Source: Tretioscincus oriximinensis
Taxonomy: Eukaryota; Chordata; Lepidosauria; Squamata; Gymnophthalmidae
Reading direction: 5' to 3'
DNA: 64,000 nt
NCBI GenBank assembly: GCA_022410635.1
Contig: JAJVDF010000190.1
Location: forward strand, 3,408 to 67,407
The notes under the pieces were generated by a model. That model was given only the letters and a program-made list of their open reading frames with translations. It was not told the DNA's origin and ran no database searches. Of the stretch, positions 33,716-44,944 are shown piece after piece. A program made the translations under genes and the position numbers. Within the stretch, counting starts at the first letter, position 1; each line of letters begins with the position of its first letter.

Positions 33716-34799
33716 GAGCCCTTTGACATGACACATAATTGCTCTTTTAGCCTGACCTAATGAGTTTATATTTTATAAGCAAATACAATTGGTTGAATTC
33801 TTTGATCGTTAAGATGAGAAGACATTTTTACTTTTTGTCAGTTTAGGAAGCCAGCAAGACACATCACTGAGGTCATTTTGCATAGTTAATCAATTCCATT
33901 TTTCTAATTAGAAGTCTTGTCTCATGTTCCATGAGTTCAGATGGCAAATTTCAGCAGCAGGTGTCCGAAATGTGCTGTATTACGAACCGAACTTTCACAG
34001 GNATCGGCAGGGCCTTGAAGTGTTTTAACACTGCAGTGTGTCGTATTCCGTACTCTATTTAATCTTCACAGAAATAACTCACACAAGGAATGCATGGTGG
34101 CAGAAGTGCAGCTAAGCAATTTCAGACCTGGATTCTTGTCATCTTATGTGGCTGTGTAATGCTGAAGAAGCTCTGTGCTTTGGCTCAGCTGCAAAGCATA
34201 CAATAAACATTTTCCTTCCTGCCCTTCAGTGTTACATTACAAAACAAAATCCATTTCCTGTTGCGCAGCATCAGAGGTGCAGCTTCCAAATTTTCCAAAG
34301 CAGAGCCAACTGAGAAAAGCAGGACAGAATTCTGATAGAAATTCTGTATGCGTATCGGCCGGGGAACATTGCCTGGAGAAATGACGGCCCTTCCTCCACT
34401 GGATGTGTTAAAATAGAAGCTGTGCAGGTGTCTTATAATGATCTGTTGACTTGGGCTGCTGCCAGGCACGCTTAATATGCTGGACTTTGGGGATCTAGCA
34501 GACGCAGCAAAAATGCTAATAGTTCGCAAGCCTAGTAAGTTTCTTCCAGGCAGCAAAAGGCAATATTCCACTATTATCCCACACTGCCCTCCACAAGATG
34601 TGAGGAGCAATGCTGGGCATCCCTTGATTCCTGTCATCAGCTTTCTTGATGTGGTCACCTGGGGCTACTGGAAGTCAGCTAAGCACCTGCCTACTTTTTT
34701 GTTTTTTTCACATGCTTGACTGGCTTCTGACAGACCCCATCAAGCCCTTCATGAAAGTTGCTGGCAGTCAGCAAGATCACCGTTGGTTTTTTCTGTTAC
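33716..34799. other. No gene recognised
   Basis: Unique-looking non-coding sequence; overlapping ORFs 34185-34719 on both strands lack family resemblance. Confidence 0.5.
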
Positions 34800-34809
34800 A
34801 GCAATATTT

Positions 34810-35031
34810 AAATTTCAGAGAAATAGCCGTGTTAGTCTAGCAGAAGGTCCAGCAAAGGAGCTAGCAGCACTTTGAGACTAACTTGAGAAAAGTGGTTGGC
34901 ATAAGCTTTCGTAGACAGGTCTACTTCTTCAGATGCTGAGGGACTAAGAAGAAGAAGTAGACTTGTCTATGAAAGCTTATGCCAACCACTTTTCTCAAGT
35001 TAGTCTCAAAGTGCTGCTAGCTCCTTTGCTG
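34810..35031. mobile_element. Fold-back element, 81-bp arms, 10-bp target duplication
   Basis: Arms 34850-34930 and 34951-35031 are reverse complements at 79 of 81 positions, with a 20-nt loop. An extra 40 nt (aaatttcagagaaatagccg...) is present only on the left. AGCAATATTT flanks both sides (34800-34809, 35032-35041). No ORF. Confidence 0.9.
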
Positions 35032-35041
35032 AGCAATATTT

Positions 35042-36239
35042 CAGGTCATTTATCTATACTGCTAATAAGAAAGACATTGGTGATGGCAACATTCTGTGCT
35101 CTGTGATTGGCCTTTATTGATCAATTAGAGAACGTGGAACTTGCCATTGTTGATGTGTTCCCAGCTGCCGGAAGCCACTGCTATGGCAGTCAGACAGGCG
35201 GAGGAGGTTCCACTTTCTCCCCGCTATGCCTTTTGTACAAAAATTAAAGCAGAGAGAAAACAAAATGCCCTCCACCTGTTACATTAGAGGAGGAACACAA
35301 GGTGGGGGGGGGCATATGAGAAGAGGAAGCGACCCCAACCAAGCCTGCATGTTGGGCTTCACCACTGTTAAGTTATCTATAACTTGGGATTGTATCAAGA
35401 CTGTCTCATATATGTCTAGCATTCCCAATATAGTGGTGAGACAATTTTGGGTTTTACATCGCATCTGTGTGAAGCCTTATTCCTGATGCTATTTTAGGAC
35501 TGTTGCAGTCATTCAGTTGCTTAATTTCACAAGGAGTCTTTAGCCTTATGTTGCAAGAGACTTCTGGGTGGTTGTTAGAACTGAGGGAAAGAACATGAAA
35601 GTAAATGGTGAGTAAAAGGCTTGCACTACAAGCCTTCAAAAATCCCTCACCATACTATAAAGAATAACTTTTTGTCAGACAATCAGTAAGTCACAAACAG
35701 TAGTTTGCAGTAAAGGGCAACTATAATTTCTGATTCTTGTCTGCTGTTACCGCTGCCTAGTGCGTCTTATACAGAAGGAACAAGTTTGAGATCTCCATAT
35801 TCAGAAGACTATTCCGTGCGTCTAAAGATCATCTCTTTTTAAAATTTCAACCTGCATCAGATCAGAGACTTTTCCTTTGACACAATGTCAGGGGCTCAAA
35901 ATATGCCCTTTCTATTTTCAAAGACCTCATCACAGTTCGAAGCAAAAACCTTTAAAGTAGCAGATTCAGAGGTGATGGTGTTTCATTTGCCCTTAATGTT
36001 TTGGCAAACAGATGGAAGAATGATTTCAAAGCAACCTTTTACCATGTCTCTTGGGCTCAAAATCCACTAGGCCTTATTCTGTTCTAGAAAATGAGCTGTG
36101 GGAACCACTCAACGCAACAGGGTTCTCCTCATCTGAGTCCTCACAGGATAAGAAGGGCATAGGAAAAGTATAGGAAGTTGTCTTATGCTGGCCTATCTCG
36201 GACAATATTACCTACTTAGACTAGCAGTTGCTTTTGAGG
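35042..36239. other. No gene recognised
   Basis: Unique-looking; a G9 run near 35305. No supported ORF. Confidence 0.55.
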
Positions 36240-36765
36240 ATTTCAAGTAGGAGACGAACTGGGTTTTTATACCCTGTTTTTCTCACCTGATGGGACTCAA
36301 AGCAACTTACAAACTATTTTTCACACAAAGGCTTACATTCTATCTCCCCCCATCATACTGAGATGATGGTACCTATTCATCTACTTGTGATCACTCACAA
36401 GTAGATGAATAGTCAATTTCAGAGAAATAGCCGTGTTAGTCTAGCAGAAAGTCCAGCAAAGGAGCTAGCAGCACTTTGAGACTAACTTGAGAAAAGTGGT
36501 TGGCATAAGCTTTCGTAGACAGGTCTACTTCTTCCGATGCATCTGAAGAAGTAGACCTGTCTACGAAAGCTTATGCCAACCACTTTTCTCAAGTTAGTCT
36601 CAAAGTGCTGCTAGCTCCTTTGCAAGTAGATGAATAGTTGGCTGAAACTACGGCCAGTATAGGGCAACTCACCTCTCTCCAAGGTGGACCCATGGGCCTC
36701 GAAAGACCGACCTCTCTGCTGAAAAGCTTGTTCTTGAACTCTGTGCCACCATGCCAGTCCTAGCA
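36240..36765 (-). mobile_element. SINE family B split by a fold-back element
   Basis: SINE parts 36255-36413 (tgggtttttataccctgttt, caaaggcttacattctatct) and 36623-36765 (aatagttggctgaaactacg, gggcctcgaaagaccgacct). The body also has a private 16-bp inverted repeat (attcatctacttgtga / tcacaagtagatgaat, 36375-36410). Confidence 0.78.
36414..36622. mobile_element. Fold-back element: nearly perfect 168-bp loop-free palindrome
   Basis: Arms 36456-36539 and 36540-36623 match at 83 of 84 positions, with no loop, centred on GATGCATC. As at 34810, a roughly 42-nt left extension (caatttcagagaaatagccg...) has no partner on the right. The 16-bp CAAGTAGATGAATAGT flanks it (36398-36413, 36623-36638). Confidence 0.93.
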
Positions 36766-37160
36766 AGCCCTTGTTCCTTATCTCAATGCAAACTTACAAA
36801 TAGAAACAGTTCCTGAAACTAATTAGGCAAATATACCCATAATACATTATAATGTCACCTGCTTCTCATCCTTTTTCGTTCTCCTGCATCCTATCACACT
36901 GACTTGTCTGACAGCTTCCATGTGAATCTTGGCTCAAACTACAGATGGAGCTGGAGTCTTCTCTGCAGGATGAGTTGCAAACTAGAAACATAAGTGACGC
37001 TCCTGTCAGTTTGCTGGATTTCAAAGTTTTCCCATGTGCTATTGCCACAAAGAGTTGCCTCTTAATCTATGTAGTACAGACCTTCCCGCTGTGTAGCACC
37101 TGTTCCTATTTTATGATTGACTATATAAAAAGGAGGATCCCTTAAGAGTGTGCAAAATAC
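36766..37160. other. No gene recognised
   Basis: Non-coding between SINE B and the CR1 cluster. Confidence 0.55.
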
Positions 37161-37177
37161 TCTTTCAAATATTTTTG

Positions 37178-37243
37178 AAACATAAGAACATAAGAAACAT
37201 AAGAACATAAGAAGAGCCATACTGGATCAGGCCACAGCCTTCT
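37178..37243 (-). mobile_element. Very short CR1 3' end
   Basis: acataagaacataagaaaca octamers then gccatactggatcaggccac; ends after cagcc at about 37238, only about 40 nt of UTR. Confidence 0.8.
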
Positions 37244-37256
37244 AAGTGGAGATATA

Positions 37257-37640
37257 GAACATAAGAACATAAGAACATAAGAACATAAGAACATAAGAAC
37301 ATAAGAAGAGCCATACTGGATCAGGCCACAGCCCATCAAGTCCAGCATTCTGTGTCACACAGAGGCCCACCACATGCACCTGGGCAGTCCGAACAGAGGA
37401 AAGCAAAATATGCTGCTCCTGTTCGTGACTCCCTGCAAATGGTATTTCAAGAGTCCTGCCTGTTGCTCCATCCCGGAGGCTACATCCAGACATCCATCCT
37501 AGTATCCATTTATACNTTTAGTGTCCATAAACCTGTCTAGTCCTGTCTTGAAACTATCCAAGCTATTAGCTACCACTACCTCTTCAGGAAGTAAATTCCA
37601 CAGGCCGATGACCCTCTGGGTGAAAAAATACTTTCCTTTG
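37257..37640 (-). mobile_element. CR1 3' fragment with octamer tail
   Basis: Six ACATAAGA units at 37258-37307, 3' UTR, then the end of ORF2 in reverse (DRFMDTK.. at about 37525). Truncated at ctttcctttg (37640). Confidence 0.92.
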
Positions 37641-37664
37641 CAAATTCCTCTATGAGCTAAGTGC

Positions 37665-37732
37665 ATATTTTGCTGGACTCGATGGGCTGTGGCCTGATCC
37701 AGTATGGCTCTTCTTATGTTCTTATGTTAACA
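37665..37732 (+). mobile_element. CR1 3' terminus facing a CR1 ORF1 piece
   Basis: tgctggactcgatgggctgt ... ttcttatgttcttatg on the plus strand, directly joined to the reverse-oriented ORF1 remnant. Confidence 0.85.
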
Positions 37733-38290
37733 TGTATCACAACACCTGGCTCCACCCCAGCACTGTCTAACAGCCTATCTAGATGTAGCGTGATGTCCGC
37801 AACCTTAGCACCNGGCAGGCAAGTTACCATGCGGTCATTTCGCCCATCGCACACCCTCCTCTCAATATGCCTAACAATCGAATCGCCCACTACAAGAAGC
37901 CCCCCTCCCACCACCCGTGGAGGACTATCCTTGGTGCAAGAGGATACCTGCACACCTTCTAAGGAAGGGATCCCCACTGAGGGAAGCTGCCCCTCTTCCT
38001 CACTCTGATGTTCTCTCTGCCTGAGACCCCCGTTCTCCAAGGCAACTGGAGGGCTGCACTCCCGGGAGTGGGATGCTCCTACTGCATCCCTGGAGGTCTC
38101 GTCCTGATGCCTATTTCTGTCTCTCTGCTTCTCCAAGTCAGCTATTTTGGCCTCAAGGGAAGAAACACGTTCCCTGAGAGCCAGGAGCTCCTTGCACCGA
38201 ACACACACCCATGACTTTTCACCAGCAGGTAGATAGTCATACATCTGACACTCAGTGCAAAAAACTGGGAATCCTCCTTCCCCCTGCTAG
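37733..38290 (-). pseudogene. Second CR1 ORF1 remnant, N-terminal half
   Basis: The minus-strand frame 38244-37714 parallels the copy at 7596-8237: MYDYLPAGEKSWVCVRCKELL, coiled coil, linker, then LLVVGDSIVRHIE with the canonical GDS. It stops in the VVIHV block, where it abuts a plus-strand CR1 3' end at about 37732. One codon carries an N. The last intact residues just precede the GTND block, so the domain is incomplete. Confidence 0.85.
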
Positions 38291-39002
38291 CTTTCTACCT
38301 TCATTCCTAATATATTTATAATTTACTTTTATTACTATTAAAATTATTTTCTGTTTCAAGATCCTTTAGTTATGGTTATAATCTAAGATATTTTTAGGAA
38401 AACTATTAAAATTATTTCTTTAGTATATGTTATGAAGTGAATTTTCTTTCAGTATATTAAAATATTTTGTTTGTTTGTTATTTAAAAAAAATGCTCTATT
38501 GGATATAATTAAATTTGCATTTTTTNAANNAANNNNNNNNNNNNNNNNNNNNNNNNNNNNNNNNTTTTTTTTTTTTTAGTAATTTGTATAGTGTTTATAT
38601 CTTNTACTCAGTTGTAACAACAAAATTTCGGAGCTTACCTCACAGCAAAGCTGTTTTTTATTATTAATGTTGATTAATATTTTNAAAATATATATAAAAT
38701 CTAAATAGAATTATCTTTTAGTTGAGCTGGAAAACTTTGTGCGCCGTTTGGTGCACGATTTGCTAAAAATCCCACAACTCCAGGCTCTCTCTCCTGGCGA
38801 TTTCTGTCCTTCCTTGGGCTGGAAAGAGGAAGTGACTGAGCTGGTTTGCTAACTCCTCCCTCTGACTCACCAGCAAGCTCCTCCCCCTTCAGGGGCTTTA
38901 TTTTGGAGGAAAAAAACTGCTTTTTAAACTGCTAAAAATCCCATATCTCCAGGCTCTCTCTCCTGGTGATTTTCTGCCCTTCTTCCTTGGGCTGGAAAGA
39001 GG
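38290..39002 (-). mobile_element. Probable CR1 5' untranslated region with internal tandem duplication
   Basis: This lies directly upstream (minus strand) of the CR1 ORF1 at 37733-38290. It has an AT-rich stretch (38290-38720, including the 32-N gap) and a GC-richer stretch (38730-39002). The latter holds a direct duplication: about 70 nt at 38762-38830, from gctaaaaatcccacaactcc to gggctggaaagagg, recurs at 38932-39002 with a few changes, a period near 170 bp. Tandem promoter-like units are common in LINE 5' regions; the assignment rests on position and is inferred. Confidence 0.45.
38533..38564. other. Assembly gap (32 N)
   Basis: A run of 32 N, with nearby single N at 38526 and 38529-38530, between a poly-T/A boundary and a long T tract. 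It is the only multi-base gap in the window. Confidence 0.98.
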
Positions 39003-39935
39003 TCATACCCTGCTGGCTGGCTTTTATCTGCCAGGAAGGGCAAGGATCCAGAGAACACAAAGTTGGCCTAACCCCACCAAGCATCTTGTCTACATCATCA
39101 GACCACAATAATTGAAACTGATCCAAGATAACAAGGCCAGACGGTTCTCATGAAGCTGAACAACTTTGTCCTCAAAGTGTCTTACAAATTTCTCACAGCA
39201 GATATTGAATGGCATTTGTCCTTGCTCTCTTGGGGCATTCACTACCTGAAAGTGTTTTGCTGGACGGCTACTCGAGGACACAATGGTAGCAGAGAAATGA
39301 TTCCTTTTCGCTGCCACCACTGCCACATGGTAGGCACAATAGTGTATTCTAACCCATATTCGTTCAGATTCATGTTGGGATTTACGTCACCTGCACTCCA
39401 GCCAATGGCCTTCCTGTTTCATCACCCTTAACTCCCAAGAATACCAGGGTGCTCTATGGTCTCCACAGATACACCGAGGGTACGTGGGAGCAATCGTGTC
39501 ATCAACCTTGGTCATAATCTGATTCCAAAGACAGACCAATACCTTGGCAGGAGCACCATCCGTTTCAAGTGGGAAATCCCCCACATTCCATATGTCTCTG
39601 GGGGCACACCACCTGAATGGGTCCTCACCCCGCATAGAGAAACTGCCATTGCAAGTCCAAATCTCACCAGGGAATCTTCATCCATGACAAAGTCCCATGA
39701 TTGGGAGTTTCCAGCACCATGTCAAAGATTACTTCAGCCAACTCTGATAGGGAAGTTGCTGGGCAGCAAGGTGGATGGTACACCAGCAACTGCCCTATTC
39801 TGTTTCTGTTACCCATCAGCAAGAACAGCCCTTCAAACCCAGAGGCACCGAGAATTGGCCACCTGGTGAGGAAGATAAAAGCCTTATGGACTACAGCAAC
39901 ACCCTCTCCCCTCCCCACTGGTCTGGAGTGGTGCT
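39003..39935 (-). pseudogene. L2-clade LINE fragment (EN C-terminus to pre-RT)
   Basis: Minus frames: 39918-39664 carries an endonuclease trace (VAVVHKAF..., LLVYHPPCCPATSLSELAE); 39635-39387 has LRVMKQEGHWLECR; 39326-39090 has KRNHFSATIVSSSSRPAKHF. The last two correspond to 13990-14310 of the plus-strand L2, and 39003-39110 matches 14505-14605. Frame breaks throughout; 3' truncated at 39003. Confidence 0.85.
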
Positions 39936-39977
39936 GTACTGAATAACTCAGGGATCAGAGCTGGGTACTTCTCAGGA

Positions 39978-41160
39978 TAAGAACATAAGAACATAAGAAG
40001 AGCCATACTGGATCAGGCCACAGCCCATCGAGTCCAGCATTCTGTGTCACACAGAGGCCCACCAGATGCACCTGGGCAGTCCAAACAGAGGAAAGCAAAA
40101 TNTGCTGCTCCTGTTCGTGACTCCCTGCAAATGGTATTTCAAGAGTCCTGCCTGTTGCTCCATCCCGGAGGCTACATCCAGACAACTATCTTAGTATCCA
40201 TTTATACCCTTAGTGTCCATAAACCTGTCTAGTCCTGTCTTGAAACTATCCAAGCTGTTAGCTACCACTACCTCTTCAGGAAGTAAATTCCACAGGCCGA
40301 TGACCCTCTGGGTGAAAAAATACTTTCCTTTGTCTGTTCTCACTTTTCTACCCAACAGTTTTAAGGAGTGCCCTCTGGTCCTTGTGTTGTGTGATATAGA
40401 AAACATTTTTTCTCTATTCACCCTGTCGATCCCATGCATGATTTTGTACACTTCAATCAGATCACCCCTCAAACGTCTCCTTTCAAGGCTGAAGAGGCCC
40501 AGACGTTGCAGCCTTGCTTCGTAAGGGAGTTGCTCCAGACCCTTGATCATTTTTGTTGCCCTTTTCTGCACCTTCTCCAGTTCCAAAATATCCCTCTTGA
40601 GATGTGGTGACCAGAATTGAACACAGTATTCCAAATGTGGCCTCACCACAGATTTATAAAGAGGCAAAACAACATTTGCTGACTTATTTTCGATTCCTTT
40701 CCTAATTATCCCCAACATGGAATTTGCCTTTTTTGCTGCTGCTGCACACTGGGGTGACATTTTCATTGAATTGTCCACTAACACCCCAAGATCCTTTTCT
40801 TGTTCGGTCACAGAAAGCTTGGTTCCCATCAGATGGTAGGAGTATTTTGGGTTCTTTGCCCCAATATGCATGACCTTGCACTTGCTTAAGTTGAAGTGCA
40901 TTTGCCACTTTGATGCCCACTCACCCAATTTCAATAAATCACTCTGGAGTGCCTTACAATCATTTTCAGTTTTCACTACCCTGAACAATTTAGTGTNGTC
41001 AGCAAACTTGGCTACTTCACTATTTACCTCGGCATCCAGATCATTTATAAATATATTGAAAAGCAAGGGTCCCAGTACAGATCCCTGGGGTACCCCACTT
41101 CTTACCTCTTTCCACTCAGAGAACTGTCCATTTAATACTACCCTCTATTTTCTATCTTNT
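39978..41160 (-). pseudogene. CR1 LINE, RT C-terminal half and 3' end
   Basis: The best-preserved CR1 RT in the window. The minus-strand frame 41066-40191 (291 residues) starts at [11 protein letters not shown], includes the FADDTKLF-type catalytic box (second D obscured by an N near 41000), the LGVLVDNSMKMSPQC and YKSVVRPHLEYCVQFWSPH blocks, and ends at DRFMDTKGINGY. Upstream codons to about 41130 encode the [14 protein letters not shown] motif. The 3' UTR ends in two ACATAAGA octamers at about 39978-39998. It is 5'-truncated and lacks EN. Confidence 0.93.
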
Positions 41161-41194
41161 AGCCAGTTTCCAATCCAGGACAAAGTCTGTTGTG

Positions 41195-41270
41195 AAGAGA
41201 AGAACAGAAAGCTTTTTAAGTTGATTTTGTTCCCTTTGGGTTGAGAAATGCAGTGTATAAAAACCTGTCT
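41195..41270 (+). mobile_element. SINE family A, 3' part
   Basis: gttgtgaagagaagaacaga and ccctttgggttgagaaatgc match 44865-44935. Confidence 0.55.
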
Positions 41271-42985
41271 TTCTCCTCCTTCCACCCATTTTTAGATTTG
41301 AGAGGATGGAGGTACAGCACATGGTTATGCCACTGTGTAAGAACATTAGAGAGCGCGTTGGGGCTTTCTTTGCCTTTGCAATCTTTCTAAAGGCCAATTT
41401 CAGATTCCAGGTCCTAGGAAGAGCAAAGCAGACAGGGGGTGTATCCATATTACACTTGTTTATTCTGGATTTTTCCGATATCCGATTCATCAGTTTTCCA
41501 GCTTGAAAGTGCTGCGTTCATAACTTTACAGTTCATTCTGGATTTTGTCCTCCTGGCAGTTCTTGGCAAATGTGATTTTCATGATGCTCGTGACACCCTC
41601 TCCTGGCTAGTAACCCAACAATCCCAAGCAAGAAACCAGGAATACAAACAAACCAGAAAGAAACAACCACAATTCCTTCAAATAAGCAATCCAGAAAAGC
41701 CCTGCAGCTGTATACCTATAGCACAAAAAGTAGGATCCTAAAATTTAATTATATCAATACGAAGTAAACACATCCCATAGATTTAAAAATCCCCAAAATA
41801 TACAAAAATCAGTTTTTAAAGCTACTACCACTCAATTATCTTAATAACCAGAGTCCAGAAAACCCAAGTGCCCAAGTAGAAAGTCCAAAAAAAAGGATTC
41901 ATGCAACATTTCAACATATCATAGACAGTCTTTTTCTGTGGCCAATATAATCTCTTACTGTTATACAAAAATAGCCTCCTAGTTTAATCTCTGTTGGACA
42001 TGAAAGTGGATTCATATTTTAAAACAAAATCTTTTACTTTCAACTAAAATATCTCCAATTAAAAATCTGATCCTCCAATTAGAGGACTGCAAGACTGAAT
42101 TCAAGACATATTATCAAACCAGGTGACAGAGGAAGCAATTGCCTGGAAGCTTATATATCACTGTTGACATGAAACTTGGTTTATCATTATCCAGCATAAA
42201 TCACAGGTCAAGATGATTTCTCTAATTACTGGAATGATCTTAAACGTGACAAGTATAAAGAATATGCATCAAGAATTCTCTGGAAATTGTGATAGGATGC
42301 TTAAGACTAATTGGCATGGAGAGTACAGTGTGTTTAAATATTGATAGCCACAAGACAGGATAGAATGGGAAAGAGAAATGTCAGTTTCAGTTCACTGTTT
42401 TGCAAGTTATTATTCCAAATACTATAACCACAATGAGTCTTATTCTTAGTGTAATTCATGCACTGTTACTCATAAAGGGGATAAACTGATCTAAGTATGG
42501 ATTTCAATACATTTTTATTTGCTAAAACCTATNGTTGCAAATTAAGGAGAGAAATGATGAATAATTAAGGAGACCAATTAATGCATTTGATTCTGTCTTA
42601 TCCCTGGGGGTGTGTGATTTAGTTGTCAATGTTTTTCAAAAACTGAGTATCACAACAGCAATTGAATCCATGTCTGCTATTTTTTTTTAATAAGGACAGC
42701 AAAAGAGAATCTTTTTTCACACATAGCATAGTTAAACCAAGGAATAAAATGGGAAGAAAGTCACTAATCTTGATTTCAACTTTGGAAGATTGCTAAATAC
42801 TCAAACATTCAGTTTAATCAGTTACAACTCACCCTCTTGGGATCTTCTAGATGTCTGTGTATCTTAAAACGTTGGAGTTCTCTTTTTAAGTAGTCGTTGT
42901 GAAATCTAAGTTTTGGATATATTACCTCCAGGAATTTTCTACACATCAATAGTTTGATTTTAGTATTAATTGTTAAAACCTCATC
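41270..42985. other. AT-rich region without recognised genes
   Basis: Long AT-rich non-coding sequence; 41740-42110 has the texture of an old LINE UTR, unproven. Confidence 0.5.
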
Positions 42986-42989
42986 TTAT

Positions 42990-43464
42990 CTACAGTCTGT
43001 CTGTCTGTCTCTCTATCCATCTATTCATACATCCATCATCTAGCTATCTAGCAATCGGGGTATTTACCAAGATGATCCATCCATCTATCTACCTGTCATC
43101 TATCATCTATCATCTGTCTGTCTGTTTGTCTGACTGTCTATCTGTGTATCAGTGTGTCTGTCTGTATCTTTCTCTCTCTCTCTCTATTCATGCATCCCAC
43201 ATCTAGCTATCTAGCTACCTAGCTATCTGAATGTCTGTCTAGATGGTCCACCCATCCACCCATCTATCCATCCATCCATCCATCCATCCATCCATCCATC
43301 CATCTGTGTATCAGTGTATCAGTGTGTGTGTCTGTCTCTCTATCTGTCTATCTCTCTTTCTCTCTCTCTCTTCATACATCCGTCATCTAGTTATGTAGCT
43401 ATCTGGGTACCTATCTAAATGATCGACCCATCCAACCATCTATCTATCATCTATCTATCATCCA

Positions 43465-43526
<62 letters not shown>

Positions 43527-43530
43527 ACGT
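42990..43530 (+). repeat. Composite CTGT/ATCT/CATC microsatellite
   Basis: Mixed tetranucleotides over about 540 bp: (CTGT)n, (ATCT)n, (CATC)n at 43250-43302, and a clean (CTGT)14-15 at about 43467-43525. Serine/isoleucine-rich ORFs over it are artefacts. Confidence 0.95.
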
Positions 43531-43707
43531 GTCTATTTACTACTCTTCACTTTGAGGTCCAAGAGTGGTTTGCTTAGCAATTAGAGCTATTGCATATAAA
43601 AACACAATCACTCTACATGAGATCAGCCTGCTGATAGAAGCTGATGGAGAAAGGTCTTAGCCTCCTCTTTCTCCCCCACTCCCTTCAGGCAAGGAAGCTC
43701 TTCTGGT

Positions 43708-44040
43708 AACAATTATTTATTTATTTATTTATTTATTTTTGATGCTAGGCATCATGTCGGAGCAGAGTGGAAGCTTTAAGGTACATGGGGCAGATGGAGA
43801 ATGCATTTTAAAAAGAAACAGCAAAGCAAATTTATTTATTTATTTATACTTATACCCCGCCCTATACCCGAAAACATAAATACAAAACAGCATAAAACAA
43901 TATCTAAAAGTAGGGACAGAGATGACATTTCTTCAGCCAAAGGCCAGGTAAAAGAGATGCATCTTCAAAGATCTTCTAAAACAATACAATGTTGATGACA
44001 GACGCACCTCGAGGGGGAGACCATTCCAAAGACCCTCAGT
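43708..44040 (-). mobile_element. TTTA tracts and an L2 3' end in reverse
   Basis: (TTTA)n at 43713-43737 and 43831-43848. The second leads into cttataccccgccctatacc, agccaaaggccaggtaaaag and cctcgagggggagaccattc, the reverse L2 3' region. Confidence 0.78.
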
Positions 44041-44184
44041 GGGTGGGAGAGATCACTCCTGAGAGTTAATCAATGATTTTCCTAGCTTCCTCATTCTCCT
44101 CTGTTCCTGCCCAAGTCATCATTAATTTACTTTTAAATCTTTTTCAGTCCTGAAGTCTGAGTTTAAATGCTTTAATTGAGAGCC

Positions 44185-44295
44185 AGCCTGACGTAATGAT
44201 TAAAGTCTCCTGGTTTGATTCTGAACTCCTCCACAAAAGCCTGCTGGGTCACAGTTCTTCAGAGCTCTTTCAGCCCCACCTACTTCATGAGGTCA
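44185..44295 (+). mobile_element. SINE family A
   Basis: agccagcctgacgtaatgat (box A region), cctggtttgattctgaactc (box B), ctttcagccccacctacttc; short tail. Confidence 0.75.
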
Positions 44296-44299
44296 AGCA

Positions 44300-44378
44300 A
44301 GGGGGGCTTGGAGCACTTAGAGATTAACAGGGGAAAGATAGGTGGCATGAGCTTTTGTACACATGTTTGCTTCTACAC
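44300..44378 (+). repeat. Fold-back family fragment
   Basis: cttggagcacttagagatta, gataggtggcatgagctttt, gtacacatgtttgcttctac: one diverged arm. Confidence 0.5.
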
Positions 44379-44389
44379 ATGTTAATTTA

Positions 44390-44785
44390 CATATTCATGG
44401 ATTTGCATATTCATGAATATGCAAATCACCCCACCAACATTCATACCCCTTCAAAACCCACCTGAGAAATCTGTGAAGCGCGNGAGAATTTTTTGAAGCG
44501 TATGAGAATTTTTTGAAGCGTGTGAGAATTTTTTGAAGTGTGTTAGAAATTTGCATTTTTTAAAAAAAATACTGTGGGGAGGGTATCTTCTGGAGTTGGC
44601 CCTGGTTGCCAGAGCCACCTAGTGGTGGTGCAGTGATTTTTTNAAAAAAATCATTTGTTTTTAAATAATATTTTTTTCCTCAGCAAAAAATGGGGAAATT
44701 GTCCATCCCCCCTGGGAGGGCAGAGTAGACACCCCAAAACCAGGTTTCCCCCCNAAAAAAACTGGGTCATCTGGTCAGCCTAGCT
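44390..44785 (+). mobile_element. hAT-like element, LTR-free relative of 10715-11815
   Basis: Contains gcatattcatgaatatgcaa, the uninterrupted segment caacattcatacccc that equals the LTR insertion site of the other copy, cctcagcaaaaaatggggaa and the end ggtcatctggtcagccta. A 20-bp unit (gaagcgtgtgagaatttttt) is tandem 3.6 times at 44475-44547. Confidence 0.65.
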
Positions 44786-44789
44786 AAAG

Positions 44790-44940
44790 GGCCATAGCTG
44801 GGTGACCTTGGCTAGTCACAGTTCTTCAGAGCTCTCTCAGTACCACCTACTTCACAAGGTGTCTCTTGTGAACAGAAGAACAGAAAGTTGTGTAAACCAC
44901 TTTGGGTTGAGAAAACACAGTATAAAAATGACTCTTTTTC
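44790..44940 (+). mobile_element. SINE family A, headless
   Basis: agctgggtgaccttggctag, ctctctcagtaccacctact, aaccactttgggttgagaaa; the tRNA head is missing. Confidence 0.7.
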
Positions 44941-44944
44941 AAAC

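Noticed and set aside
34185..34658. 157-codon minus-strand ORF
   Set aside because: No family resemblance, overlapping ORFs on the other strand, no splice logic; treated as chance.
42970..43206. Ser/Ile/Leu-rich ORF
   Set aside because: It is the CTGT/ATCT microsatellite.
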